This document shows positions 1-12,924 of a stretch of DNA of 64,000 nucleotides, piece by piece; within the stretch, counting starts at the first letter, position 1, and each line of letters starts with the position of its first letter. The notes under the pieces are model-generated. The model did not search any database, had not been told where the DNA came from, and was given only the letters and a program-made list of their open reading frames with translations. Source of the DNA: Warburgia ugandensis (taxonomy: Eukaryota; Streptophyta; Magnoliopsida; Canellales; Canellaceae); NCBI GenBank assembly GCA_035236585.1, contig CP141132.1:54191880-54255879 (forward strand), given 5' to 3'. A program made the position numbers and the translations under genes.

Positions 1-1391
1 TATCAACTACTAAGAATGTTACACTCTACCAAACTCCATATTCATTCATAACCATTTCCAAGCTATACTACTTCTACAATCAAGTTAGGACTTTTATTAT
101 GACAAAAAGTAGGCTTAGGTAAGGGTTATCAAAAGAATAGATACAAAGGTTGTCTAGAAAATATATCAAAGTCCTCTATCAACATATTCACAACTTTTCA
201 TTTTTCTTCACAAGAGTGGACATTCCTCTTTTTCATTGGCCATGTTTTGTTTCTTTTTCACTTGACTTTATATGTAGCCTTTTGAACTTTTTCTCCTTTT
301 TCGCCTTTTTAAAATTCATCTCTTGAATTATATTGTGCATATTTTTTCTTGAGATGTTCTTCAATCTTCTCTATATATTTCAAAAAAAGGGTAATGGATA
401 TATTATAAGGGTTCAATATAAGTAAAGGTCATTTGGCTAACAAAGAAAAGGCTAATATTTAAAAGGCTCAAGGGTCTAATTAGTAGAAAATAATATAGGA
501 AAGGCTAAAGGATATGGGTTTACCAAAGATGGCCTCTATCATTTCCTAGGTTTCATATGACTTAAAATGATCATAAACTTAAGAGATATATGGTATAGTT
601 TTTTGTGATTTCTCAATAGTTGACCAATATGAAGAATAATGAGACCAACTAAGAATTAATATCCACTGAAGAAAATTTTGAATTTATGTATACCCCTTAG
701 AAAAGGAAGAATGGCTCTAAATGCACTTGGGTTATAAGTCTTCACAGATCTTATTCAGTATCTCTATTCTCTTCAACTTAAACTATATATGGCTATTTTA
801 TGTAATTAATATTTTGAGTTTAATTTTTCATGAGATACTATAAAAAAAGAATAAAATAGTGAACTAATTGGATGCAACTCTATTAATAAGCGAACATTAG
901 AAAATTTAGCTGAATATTCAGAAAATCTAACTTCTCATTTTTATAAAAGACTTATTTATTTATTTCAAAACTACAATAAAAGTTAAAAATTGCATGTATA
1001 TTTACACCCTCCCCAACTTGAACTAAACATTGTCCTCAATTTTTTGAAATATATGGATAAAATGATGAAAGGGTAATGCAGAATAATAAGACTTTCTAAA
1101 AAATCTTGGGTTGCCTCTTAGTGAGCTCTAAGTTTAACGACTTCAACCAGACATGGCCTATAACTAATTTAACCATCTAAACCTAGACCTAGCTAATTAA
1201 ACTAATTTTTTCTAATCATAATCCTAAGAATGAAATGGCAGTATTTTTTATGCCACTTCAGAACCTCATAGTAGTCTATATATTTCCTCCACCCAGAAAT
1301 TTTAGGTGGTGGCAACAATATGACACAATAGACCACCATGGTTTTTAATGTTGCAGGACCATATTGATGGTCCCCCACTTTCAATATTTCA
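1..1391. other. AT-rich decayed non-coding sequence
   Basis: No gene is recognisable. On the minus strand, 1202-1420 reads as a short frame in which the peptide YIDYYE occurs twice, about 126 bp apart in DNA. This indicates an old diverged tandem repeat adjoining the 238-bp duplication to its right. It is probably part of the same decayed repeat as 2.2-7.4 kb. Confidence 0.5.
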
Positions 1392-1629
1392 TAGTAGTCA
1401 ATATAATTCATCCCCGTCAAAATTTGAGGGGTGGAAATTCAATGACTTTTGGACTAACCGTAAATTTCTTGGGATCAATTTGAGATAAATTGTCCCATTC
1501 CTGACCAATTTTGGGGAGAACAATGAACATTATATTCAATTCATCTTTTTCCTCCATTTCACTTAAAATAACCTGAAATAGGGGTATAAGATGACTCTGC
1601 CTTTCCATAAAAGGTTGTTCTTGTATTAC
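1392..1629. repeat. 238-bp tandem duplication, copy 1
   Basis: This segment begins TAGTAGTCAATATAATTC and is repeated immediately as 1630-1867. The copies differ at one base that I could find (G versus A in GGGGTATAAG/A, near 1590). On the minus strand both read as the same peptide of about 60 residues, starting MERQSHLIPLFQ. I do not recognise it. Confidence 0.9.
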
Positions 1630-1867
1630 TAGTAGTCAATATAATTCATCCCCGTCAAAATTTGAGGGGTGGAAATTCAATGACTTTTGGACTAACCGTA
1701 AATTTCTTGGGATCAATTTGAGATAAATTGTCCCATTCCTGACCAATTTTGGGGAGAACAATGAACATTATATTCAATTCATCTTTTTCCTCCATTTCAC
1801 TTAAAATAACCTGAAATAGGGGTATAAAATGACTCTGCCTTTCCATAAAAGGTTGTTCTTGTATTAC
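1630..1867. repeat. 238-bp tandem duplication, copy 2
   Basis: Second unit of the duplication, abutting the first with no spacer. The near identity indicates a recent event in otherwise heavily decayed DNA. Confidence 0.9.
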
Positions 1868-2373
1868 TAGAGACAGGGACATGGTTTGGCTTAAACCCTA
1901 ATTATCTTCTGAGGTGTACCCTAGAGTAGGCTGATGTAAGGCTAATACATCAATTAACTCTTTTTCTTCCTTTTCAGCACAAGTATGGTTTCAAATGGAC
2001 TTAGATTACTATCTAGTGTTTGTTCAAATAAGGTTTGTAGGTTCAAATTAGTTTTGTCTTCAACATTGCAATGCTCATTTTGAATTTAGGATATGTAGGG
2101 GGTCCTACTCTTACTGGCCATTGAGAAGTGTCTATTAATGATTCAGTATCATTTACTTCACCAATGGATGTGTCTTAATAAAAAAAATGAGTGAGACATA
2201 ACTTGAGTGGATCTAGAGTGGTGGACGATTGCAAGGATGGCTACTTTCTTTGTGGCTCATAGTGATAATATGATATGTCAATCCTAATATCGATAACAAA
2301 GGTCAAGGATGGTGAAAAACTTTGGGGCTCAGGAGATTCATAAGAAATTTCCATGCTATCATCACTATCAATC
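1868..2373. other. decayed non-coding sequence
   Basis: AT-rich, no gene recognised. It flanks repeat copy A on the 3' side of that copy's minus-strand reading frame. The frame continues, broken, to about 2241. Confidence 0.4.
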
Positions 2374-3790
2374 GATAGGAATGTTTGAAAACTCTGTAGC
2401 TCAAAAGGATCATAAGATATGCCCATCCTATTGTTAGTAATAAATGGCTCTTCATCATTCCCAATTGGTTCAAATTCCTTAACCCTTTCCATAAATGCGG
2501 CATGGAATGGACCCCTCACTTCATGACATTGTTTACTCAGTTCCATGTATAACCTAGAGATCTCTTCAGAAACTTGTTCGCTTTGTGCTAGAGGTAATGA
2601 GTTGAAAGGCTCATACTATTGTGGCATGGAAGTATAAGGAAAGGATTAATTGATTTGGAACCATGATGGTTGTCCCTAATATTCACGATAATCATGCTAA
2701 GGTTGATCAAGGTGGGACCATGATGGTTCTTCTAGATATTAGTAATCTTGAGGCCATGGTTATTCATGATGCCTAGCCCATCCATTATAATCTTGGTAAC
2801 TTGTCTCAGGATAATAATTTCTAGGGTGTGTGAATGCATTAGATGCAACCACTAGCTCCTGATAGTATTCATTATAGTTGGAGTTTGATAGCGATGAAGA
2901 AGGGGGATATTTTGGGTCAGAATAGGCAGAGTTGTTATTGTATTGAGGGCACTGGTATGACTCAATATTACAATTCTTATACTGAGTTTGTTGATATAAC
3001 ATAGTATAGGAATTATCATGTTGGGGTCTTTCATATGCCTCAGTATTTTGCTTAAGGAACCCATCCACCCAAGCTATTATCTTATCCCACTTAATAATTA
3101 TATTATCCAATTTAAGGATAGATTAGGAGTATATCTTTCTTCGGTCTCATTTCTATCTTCATGAGGTAATGCCTTAGGATTAAAATAGTAGCATAATGGT
3201 TTTCTATACCCTTCTTGATAGGCCATTGTACTCAACTTTATATACAACTAAACTAATCGTTATATACAACAAATGAGCACCTTTTTTTTAAGTATGAATT
3301 GAAAAACCCTAACTATATGACACCTAAATGCTAGTCCTGAGCTAAATGATGCACAATCAAGTCCTAGTAACCACTAATCGGGCACCATCTTGATTATCTT
3401 TTCTTACTGCATGAGTGATAGCTTCTTAGACTTAGATCTAGATAGATCCTCCTTTTATCCAAATTTGACTACTGCTTATTAGTTGGGTTGTGCTCAAAAG
3501 TGGTTAATACAATCCTCATGTTAGGAAGCATTTAGACCTCAACTGATGTTAATGGAAGGAGGGGAAAATCAATTGGATTTTAAGACACCCTCTATAACTA
3601 TAGTGCTTACAAGCTACTAAAGTGACAATAGATCGCGTCCTTTTAAAAGGGTCTTATGAGCTCGATACCCTAACTCTCTTTTTACTTGATTTTAAATTAA
3701 CATTCAAGGGTTGGGATCATGACAAACAAGGATGTTGATTGATTCCTAGGTGAGACAAGGAGCTAGTGATCAAATCTAGTCCTTATCTTA
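2374..3790 (-). mobile_element. unclassified repeat, copy A, with Tyr/Gln-rich gag-like frame
   Basis: This segment is repeated in direct orientation at 6004-7374. Read on the minus strand it has a leader (about 3790-3230), then a start (MAYQ) near 3226 and a reading frame interrupted by stops. A longer stretch at 2760-3110 is rich in Tyr, Asn, Gln and Pro. A further stretch at 2241-2546 includes CHEVRGPFHAAFMERVKEFE. The arrangement of leader, then a Q/Y/N-rich protein, then more decayed frame resembles the gag side of a retroelement. I see no zinc knuckle, protease or RT, so the class is unproven. Confidence 0.5.
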
Positions 3791-6003
3791 TAAGGGTTCT
3801 TTTGTACCTTACTAGCAATAATTCCATTCCACCATAAAGCATTTAAATATGCAATGCAAAACAAAAGCAAACTAATGCAACCTATATGTATCTAACCAAA
3901 GTTAGATAGGTGCTCTAATGCAACAATCATAAATAAAGATGCAATAATTAAAGTGAATGATCTTAATCTATATGATATATTCTATCATCCAAATGCAACT
4001 CTACACTAAACGTGAATTATGAGGATTGCTCACAGTGAGGGGTCCGATGATGATCAAGTGTGGGCCACCATACCCCACACTTGCCCTGTATTATTACAAC
4101 CCATTTAAATTTTAATAATAAAGAAATTCAAATTACAATGGGCCTCACTACAAGTTCCACTCAAATCCTAATCTAAAGGAGTTGAATTAATATGATGCTA
4201 GTGGTCCCTACTTTAAACTATCTAATCTAGAAAATTTTCAAGAGATTTTTACCCTAAACTAAGAATGAAAAATAACACATGGATATGGAAACTATGCAAA
4301 AATTAGAAACATGCTAAAATTAAAATTAACACTTTCTTAAATTAAATACTTTTTAAAGTTATGACTTTCCTAAAGTGAAAAGTTCTTACAAATGTAATAA
4401 AGCAACTTTCCTGAACATGAAATTTAGCAACTAACCTAAGGAAACACACATTAAATAACTACTTTGCAAATCCTAAAGCATGCAATCTCACTTTAACATT
4501 AACTTTAAAATCTAAATATTTAATTGGATACTTGAAAATTCAAGTTAACATAAATTTAGTGCATGATACTGGAAATTAAATAAAATGAACCATAAAAAGA
4601 AATTCAAGCTGCACAGTAGTTGAATCACTCAATCAATGGAAAATGTAAAACATGGAATTAATCAACTTTAATGTAAACAAACATTCAAGAATGTAAACTA
4701 TTAACTGCTGGACATTAGCATGAATTGGAAACTCCAATAAACTTTATTGGATTACATTGAAATCCATTACCATAAAGCTCTAATACATGTAATCCAAATC
4801 TGAAATTAAAATCCTATTACATTGAAGTCCACTTGATCTTAATCCAACCACAACTACACACTAATCCTTTTTCAAGTGTTCCAACTATCAATCATGAATA
4901 AGCATGCTTGAAATTCAAGAGAAATTCCAATCAAATAACAAGGAAAAACTCAAAGGTAACTAAGAGAACAAGGCTCAAATTCAAAGAAACTTAAAAAGAT
5001 TCAAAAGGCAATGAAAGTTAAAGGGAAAAAACTAGATTTAAGATGATTTTCTTAGTCCTTAAGGCATGAAAGGAACTAAGGTAAACAAGAGAAGAAGTAA
5101 GATGAACCAACCTTGAAAGGAGAATTAAATACACTAAAGACCATGCTTTGAATAACTTAGAAAAGTGCGACCACCTTAGGAAGAAGTAGCTGCCACCCAA
5201 AGGAGAGAAAAGTTAAGGCAAAAGGTGAAGGAGAGATGGGGAGGATGAGGACACCCTCCCTTCAAACAAAAGGAGAGGTCTTTTTCCTCTAAGGGAGATA
5301 TATCATATTTTGATTTTGTCTGGGTCTTTTATAATTTCCCTCCTTTAATTTCTAGGGTGCCCTAAGATAGATGTATGATGGAGATGAAAAATGGGGAATT
5401 GAATGGATAAGATGTCAAGGCAAGTTAGTTTTTTAAATGAGGAAACAAGGGATCAGTGGCTACCATCTTTAGAGGTGGAGTAGGTGGGAGTATGTTGGAT
5501 TAGGTGCTACTTATGGATGAGGTGGAAAGTGAGGAAAAAGTGGAGAAAAGTGAGAAGAACACCAAAAATAGAAGGCTCTCATCCTACTGGTCCACATGGC
5601 ATCTTATCTTAATAAAATTTCCCTTGATTATCTTTAAAATATCTCATGGATAATCCTCTTTACTTTCCTCCAATCTTAGCCTTCCATTTAAAGGCTTCAT
5701 TGGCTAGGCTTCATGACTGGCTTTTGAAGCTTCTTTTGATTGGCTTGGTGGTTGGCTTGGCTCCTTAGCCTGTCACCTTGTCGATGGCTTGAATTTTGCT
5801 AAAGTGGCTTACGTACAACCCATGCAGAAGCAATGGAAATGCATGGCTTACTTCATAGGCCCACTTTGGGCATCTTTAGCTCCTTTAATTGTAGCTGTTA
5901 TTGGTCCAAAAGATGATCTTGAACTTTAGATTGATGACTTTTAATCTTTGACTTAATCTTTCGATCTTGATCTTCAATTTCATCCTGATTGATCTCAATT
6001 GAC
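3791..6003. other. AT-rich spacer between the two repeat copies
   Basis: No gene recognised. It is A-rich and repeat-like, possibly the LTR or untranslated part of the element represented by copies A and B. It contains a perfect 10-bp-stem hairpin at 4055-4083 and a pyrimidine-rich stretch around 5600-5990. No equivalent of this spacer is seen to the left of copy A. Confidence 0.4.
4055..4083. repeat. 10-bp inverted repeat (hairpin)
   Basis: The arms CAAGTGTGGG (4055-4064) and CCCACACTTG (4074-4083) are perfectly complementary around a 9-nt loop. Confidence 0.75.
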
Positions 6004-7374
6004 GGGTAGGGATGTTTGAAAACTCTATAGCTCAAAAGGATCATAAGATAAGCATATCCTATTGTCATTAATAAATGGATCTTGATTATTCCCAATCGAT
6101 TCAAATTCCTTAGCGCTTTCCATAAATGCAACATGGAATGGACCCCTCACTTCATGACATTGTTTAGTCGATTCCAGGTATAACTTAGAGTTCTCTTCGG
6201 ATACTAGTTCCCTCTGTGTTGGAGGCAATGACTAGAAAGGCTCATACTGCTGTGGCACAGAAGTACTAAGAAAGGATTAATTAGTTTGGAACCATGCTAG
6301 TTATGCCAGATATTCATGATAATCATGGTAAGGTTGATTAGGGTAGGACCATGAGGGTTCTTCTTGATACTGGTAATCCTAAGACCAGGGTTGTTCATGA
6401 TGCTTAGCCCATCCATTATAGTCTTGGTAACTTGTCTCAGGATAATAATTTTCTAGGGTATGTGAATGCATTAGGTGCAATCATTATTGTACTCAGGGTG
6501 CTGATATGACTTGATATTACAATTATTGTACTGAGGTTGTTAATATAACTCAGTATTGGAATTATCATGCTGGGGTTGTTGATATGCCTCATTATTATGC
6601 TTAAGGAACCTATCCATTTGACTATCCATTCTATCCATCCTAGCTATTATCTTATCCCACTTGCCAATTATATTATCCAATTTATTAGACAGATCAGGAG
6701 TATATCTTGCTTCAGTCTCATCTCTATCCTTATGAGGTAAAGGCTTAGGACTAAAATAGTGGCATAATGGTTTTTTATCCCCTCCTTGATAGGCCATAGT
6801 ACTCAACTTTATATATAATGAAACTAATCATTATATATAATGAATAAGCACCTTTTTTTTAAAGAATGAATTGAAAAACCCTAAGTATATGGAACTTAAA
6901 TGCTAATCCTAAGCCAAATAATGCATAATCAAGTCCTAGTAACCACTAATCAAGTAGCATCTTGATTATCTTTTCTTACTATATAGGTGGTAGCTTCTTA
7001 GACCTAGATCTAGACAGCTCCTTCTTTTATCCACATTTGACTACTACTTACCCGTTGGGTTCTGCTTGAAAGTGGTTAATACAATCCTCATGTTAGGAGG
7101 CGTTTAGACCTCAACTAACATCAACGAAATGGTGTAGGAAAATTACTTGGATTTTAAGACACCCACTATAACCACAATGCTCAAAAGCCACTGGAGTGAC
7201 AATAGATCACATCCTTTTAAAAGGGTCTTATGAGCTTGATACCCTAAGTATCTTTCTACTTGATTTTAAATTAAAGTTCAAGGGTTGGGATAGCAACATA
7301 CAAGGATGTTGATTGGTTCCTAGGTCAGGCAAGGATCTAGTGATCAAATCCAGTCCTTACCTTATGTAATAACC
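6004..7374 (-). mobile_element. unclassified repeat, copy B, with Tyr/Gln-rich gag-like frame
   Basis: Direct repeat of 2374-3790, clearly diverged. It lacks roughly 90 bp present in copy A around 2840-2930. The minus-strand frame at 6540-6806 starts MSTMAYQGGDKKPLCHYF. It runs into a possible helical stretch (KLDNIIGKWDKIIARMDRMD) and then a Gln/Asn/Tyr-rich tail. Its right end is cut at 7374 by an LTR starting TGTAATAACCCC, where copy A continues differently. The protein family is not recognised. Confidence 0.5.
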
Positions 7375-8045
7375 CCAAATTTTGTAAATTGATTGAGAAA
7401 ATTAATTTAGTTTGAATTTTGAAAAATTTTAGCCTTTAATATTAGTTTATTGGAAATTCTATTTTTATAAAGATTAAAACATGATTTAAAACTTATGAAT
7501 TATGAATGTACTAAAAAAGCCAATCGAAATGACACTAAGTATATTCAATTTTGAGGTAAAATGAATAATCCTTAATTTTCTCCATTTTTTATGAATAAAA
7601 GGGTAAAATGATAATTTTACCCATAATCGAGACCTAAGACATCCATATTTAGCATGCACTTAGAAATACAATTCCAATTCCACTAAGTACACTCAATTTT
7701 GAGTTTGGGAGAATAAAACGAATTTTTCTCCACAAAAGGGTAAAATGGTCCTTTCACAGCTTCATAAGACCCACAAGCGGCCCACAAATGAATCCAACGG
7801 CCAGAAAACATGTAATGAGTGGTCAAACCACTACCATTTGATAGTGGATAAGGAGGTGGTAGTGGAGGATCCAATTTTAATTTAATATTCAAAAGCATTG
7901 AAACATAATTATTACAAGTGATTATAAAAAATTCAAAAATGTCTATAAATACACGCCCAAAAATCCTCCAAAAATGTTCATAAAATTTACCACAAAATTA
8001 TCTTGTTTTCCCTAAAAGTCCAAATATAGATTCATTCCCAAATCT
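7375..8045 (+). mobile_element. partial LTR of a Del/Tekay-like retrotransposon, plus strand
   Basis: It starts TGTAATAACCCCAAATTTT, matching the 5' termini of the other LTRs in the window (TGTAATAACCCC, TGTAATGACTCC). It interrupts repeat copy B directly after CCTTA. A TATA-like box lies at 7943-7950. The 3' part of the LTR is missing: near 8045 the sequence passes into internal sequence of another, oppositely oriented element. The right boundary is approximate. Confidence 0.55.
7943..7950 (+). promoter_or_regulatory. TATA-like box in partial LTR
   Basis: CTATAAAT lies about 570 bp inside the LTR start, the same kind of position as the TATA boxes of the complete LTRs further right. Confidence 0.45.
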
Positions 8046-9398
8046 AGATTCATTCTCAAATAACTTAGTCTAATCAATTGACTTTCTTTAGGAAAAACTC
8101 ATCTCTAAGTACCCATAATCTTCCTCATAACTTAGGCTACTATCTACTAGATACTACCATGGTTAATTATGATTTGAATACCTTAGTTCAATCAACATCA
8201 TTCTAAAAATAATGACACTTAATTCTATTTGGTCTTCCAATTTCTTTCTTTATGATATCAGGACCTCAAGTTGATCTTGATGATACTCTAATTGATGAAG
8301 ATCGATTTGACAAGTCACTATCCTTGCTTATTTCTTTTCCCTATAACTTCACCATATAATGGCAATGTAGGGTATTATTAACTTTTCCTTCTTGTGGACT
8401 ACAACCACTGGTGTTTCCTCATAAACTAATGGATTTGATTCTAATATCACTAATGGTATAAGCATCAAACTAATTGTAAAAATTAAATTCCTAGTTGGTC
8501 ACTGGCCTCATTTTCGACACTCTACTCAAAGACTATATTTTTTGCTACTTTATCTTTATTATATTCTTTTACCACAATATCACCAACTCAACTACTATTA
8601 TTCCCTCAAATTGGAATGATTCGTCTTTTGGCCATACGACTCGAGGTGAAAAACCTTTGATTCTATAATTCATATACTTTTCTTTCCTATCCTCAACAAA
8701 TCATGATTTTTTTATTTTGATTATTCAATGTCTCCATTTGATTTGTTGCATATAATCCATACTATATCCATACTTTTTTTCAACAGAGATGATGGACTAA
8801 ATACTTTTGGGAAATGTTAAAATTTTCTAATATCATCGAAATCCTTCATTATCTGTATTCTCAATAAAATCATATAGTGTCTTAACAAGTTCATTAATAT
8901 CTTATGCATATCATGCTTCCCTCATAAGTTCATGTCACAATCAATCATGATCTTCTCTATTCTTCTTTGAAGGTAGCCATTTACTTTTCATAGAGCTCCA
9001 ATTAAGCCATCTAAGTCCTTGAGAATCTTCACCTTTGATTGATCTAGTATAAGTCAAAGTCATCATCTTGTATTCTCATTCCTCATTCTCATCATACTCT
9101 TATTCTCATCAAATAGTTTTCCTTGTTACTCCATTACACAACAATTCTTAACCCCTAAGTAGTTTAGACTAGATTTTTTATAGGATTTGAGCCATCCAGT
9201 ACTAAAGTATTTGCTAGATCTATCTCCTTTTCACCTATTCATTTATGGTGTATTTCTTTATGATCCAATATTATTTCTTATTTCAATCATCTCTACTACT
9301 TATAGTTAGACTACTTTTTCTTAATTCTTCTCGTCGTATATAGCTTTTGGACATCTAGGACTGGCTGTGAAAGGATAAAACTGGGCTCTGATACTAAC
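8046..9398 (-). mobile_element. internal region of the outer, oldest LTR element (non-coding)
   Basis: Read on the minus strand from 9398 leftward, this aligns in order with the internal region of the element at 23739-27028. Shared landmarks include the leader after the PBS, an AATAGGTGAAAA-like segment, and a segment ending near a GTTGATTAG motif. No gag or pol domain is visible in either, so both look like copies of a non-coding (LARD-like) internal domain. The left end (the 3' end of the element) and its 3' LTR are missing. Confidence 0.6.
9385..9396 (-). promoter_or_regulatory. primer-binding site, outer element
   Basis: The complement of GCTCTGATACTA reads TAGTATCAGAGC, one base off the initiator-Met tRNA PBS (TGGTATCAGAGC). 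It sits 2 bp from the LTR end at 9399. Confidence 0.75.
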
Positions 9399-9666
9399 TG
9401 TGACCACCCGAGTTCTCACATGCATTTTTAAATGCAAAACTAATTCCTAAGGAGGGATCAATCCCTATTTGAAAACACTTCTAGAAAAACAATGCAATGC
9501 AGTAGAAAATCTTTTATTTTAAATTCATTTCGAAAACCCCAAGTGTCATTTATTTTCAAGATGAACAAGGAAATTTTGAAAATGAAGAAAATCATAAATA
9601 TTTCCCAGGTCTATCCAGTCATAGCACACAGTCCCACTATAGTAAGTATAGATACATGTCCAAAGG
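9399..9666 (-). mobile_element. outer element 5' LTR, segment 1 of 3
   Basis: The LTR 3' end reads (minus) ...GGGTGGTCACA next to the PBS. The sequence matches the 3' ends of the related LTRs through a TACATGTCCAAAGG motif. At 9667 it is broken by the gag-only element and resumes at 19144. Confidence 0.75.
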
Positions 9667-10345
9667 TGTGACAACCTGGGTTTTTCCATGCATTTTTAAA
9701 TGCAATATCTACTTCCTAAGGCGGGATGCATCCCTATTTGAAAACCATTTTATAAAAACAATGCAATGCAGTGGAAACATTGTTTTCATTTAAACTCATT
9801 TTAAAAAACCCCGAATGTCAAAACACATTTTCAAATCATATAGCCATGGCATAGTTTTAAATCAACTCTATTCCCAAGAAAGTGTTAGCCACAACCCCAG
9901 CTACAGTGAGTAACTACAATCAAGTAACATTCACTAAAAGATAAGGCAGGGGTTTACTTACTTGTACTTAATTTTGGAAGTTCTCTGTCACGGGTGTATC
10001 CTGTCCTTAAGTTTTTACTTGTATCTGAAAAATATTAAGGATTGGATGAGTATACACTATACTCAGTAGGAGTCTATCACTACTAGTTTTACAATGCATG
10101 CTATGTTTTAAAACCATATGTTCTTTAAACCATGTGCATGTTTGGACACTCATGTTCAAAAGCCATTGTCAAAATAGAATACTGACAACTTAAAGAATTG
10201 CATAATCCAGGTCGAAAGTAGCATAGATATCATAAACATATATGATATGCATAAGATGCTCAGCTGAACCCAACTCATGGATCTATGGTATGGTCGACCA
10301 TCCTTATGTCATGCCATATGCAATGCTAATAAATCCCCAAAATCA

Positions 10346-10590
10346 TAGGGCCCACTATGCCCACGACCTCATCGGCGTGTGGTCCCCGGGTACCTAGGGA
10401 CACTCGGCCATAGCCTCCACGAGGCATATGACACTTCGATCTGGTGCCGTGACACCAGTGGTAGTCCTCGTTACCACTCAGCAATCGAAGTAAGGACAAG
10501 CCTTTTTAGCGTGGTACCCTTTCCACCTATAATGGTAGAGGCTGGGAGGCCACCTCGAACCTCTCGGCATAGCGCCCACAAGCTTACTAG
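10346..10590 (-). other. conserved LTR block, copy in gag-element 3' LTR
   Basis: GC-richer block shared by five LTR copies here (see also 12925, 16955, 19722 and 22660). It includes GTGGTCCCCGGGTACC, a CACCAGTGGTAGTCC segment and a CCTCTACC segment near a GGGTGGCC/GGCCACCC core. It lies downstream of the LTR TATA box, so it should be transcribed. Function unknown. Confidence 0.6.
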
Positions 10591-12087
10591 CCCAAATCAC
10601 ATACGATCAAGCAGGCAAAAAACCTCTTTTTCAAAACATGTCCTCTTTGGGTCCCTAACAACTGCCTGGCCCTCACAACTGCCTACCTAGTGTCTTTTGG
10701 GCACTCCAGCGTCTTTTGGTAACCCTCAAGGATATGCATTTATTAAAAACTCAATAATCACAAATCATGCAATTTATGCACTTATTTATTGTAAATCATG
10801 CAAATTATGGAATCAGTTGCAAAGCAATCATGCAATGCATAAAATCTGCTCATGCTAGTATCACATTTAGAGTCGTAACCCTGCCTAGAAGCCTACCAGC
10901 CTAGAAGCCTGTCAGCTCTCTCTGGCCCGCCCTCATCAACCCGCCCTCATCGGCCAAGGCTACACTTTTCATGCAGACAAGAATCCTTTCTTAAAACATG
11001 TCTATGCATGTAACACATGTCTTGGCAATATATGCGCAATGTATTTTTCATATGCATGCTAAGTTCATTTATGAAATCAATTTATGCTACACAGGTCATG
11101 TGCATAAGGACGTAACATAAGTTTATATGTCATAAAGACAGGACATGTAACTTAAAAACTTAAAACATGCATTAGAAAAGCAACCATGACTCAAAACATG
11201 CATTCTCGAAGCATCATGGGTTCTTTTTAAAAGTCTAGTAGTGATAGAACACCTACCTAGTTTGATCGCACTAGTCCCCTTGTCCTCGTACGTTCCTGAA
11301 CAGAGTTTAGGGGGAAAAGGTTAGCTTGGCCTATTTCTATAGGCTCTAGAGTAGTTTACCTCACTACTTAGGCATTAAAGGTTCATTCCCATGCCTAAGG
11401 GCCTCCTAAGGTCCCTAACTGGGCCTTGGTATAGTCAGGTTTGCAAAGGTTTAGTGGCCTCATGCCACTATCATGGTTTAAGGGTCATGCCAGCCTTAGG
11501 GCTTGATCAGGTATTTTATGATTTGGGTTCTCCGCGCTGTCGATACGGACACAACACCTCTCGTGGCACCTCAATCGGAGTCATAGAACTCAAGTTATAG
11601 GCAGTTTAGTATTACGAGTACATAGAAGGCCCATATGAAGCAGGAGCCTGGGATGCTAACGCATTCCGCGTCAACGGCGCGCGCCCCATCGGGCGCGTCT
11701 ACAAACACGCCGGGCCTCCGCCCTTCTCTCTCGTTTGCGGGCGCATCCACGGACACGCTCGTCAATTTTCTTTAACGCACTGGTTGCGTTTCGGTTCCAT
11801 GGTGACTTGGGCGTCCTTGGGATGCCCTAGTTTGACCCTGTCGAACCAGAACGCCCCAGGCACTTGCCGTGGGTGTGTTGTGGCCCCCTAGAGCCTAGTT
11901 TTGCATGATTTCTCATGCAAAAACTTAGGGAAACTCAACCTAAGACTGAGGGGGAGATGGGTTTGGAGTTGTTTAGGGCGTACCTGGTTCATGGCCGAGT
12001 ATTTCTTCACATTTTCTCCTCTTGCACACAGTTCCCAGATTGGTTTTTCTCAGGGTTTTGGGCTGCCATTGGAGGTGCCCAAGAGCT

Positions 12088-12098
12088 CTATTTATAAA
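12088..12098 (-). promoter_or_regulatory. TATA box of gag-element 3' LTR
   Basis: On the minus strand it reads TTTATAAATAG, just upstream of AGCTCTTGGG, as in the other LTRs. Confidence 0.6.
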
Positions 12099-12924
12099 GC
12101 TTAAAGAGGGTTCTGGAGGGGGCGGTGGAGAAATCTCCAGAATGGCAATGGTTTCTCCCCTTGCACACTGTCATTCTAGAAACCTCTGGTATGTTTGGGA
12201 AGAAGGGGGTGCCTGTATCAAAACGGGTCCCTGTTTTCTTGTGACGACCCGAGTTTTCTCGTGTATTTTTAAATGAAAAATCTAAATTCCTAAGGCGGGA
12301 TCCCTATTTGAAAAACAATGCAGTGCAGCGGAAAAATCTTCAATCTGAAAACCCCGAGTGTCATTTGCTTTCACAACGTCCAAGGTAGTTTTTGAAAAAA
12401 GCTTTAGAAAATCATAAGTGTTTTTCCCCAGATCTATCCAGTCACAGCACATAGCCCAACTGTAACTAAACACAAATACATGTCCAAAGGGTTAAGAATT
12501 TACTTACAAGTATAATTATCTCCTTTGTCTATGCACTTGCTCATAGCACTAACATAGATGTCCTCTACTCATGGATGGAATTATCCTGAAAAATGTTAAG
12601 GATAGGGTGAGATATACTATACTCAGTAGGAGTCTATCACTACTAGTTTTATAATGCATGCGATCTTTAAAGTCATGTGCTCACAAAAACATATGCATGT
12701 TGTTCGAATAATCACGTTCAATATCGATATTAAAAGCCACTGTCAAACCAGAATACTGACGACTTAAAGAAATATCATAATCCAAGTCGAAAGTATCATA
12801 TATCATAATCATAAAAATATGCATCATATGCCCAACTGAATCCAACTCATGGATATCTATCATGGTATGGTCGACCAACCTTATAGCATGCCATATGCAA
12901 TGCACATAAATCCACAAAACCATA

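Noticed and set aside
8250..8275. TGATATCAGGACC as a second PBS next to the LTR at 7375
   Set aside because: It matches the initiator-Met PBS poorly, no LTR end precedes it, and the region aligns as interior of the minus-strand element.
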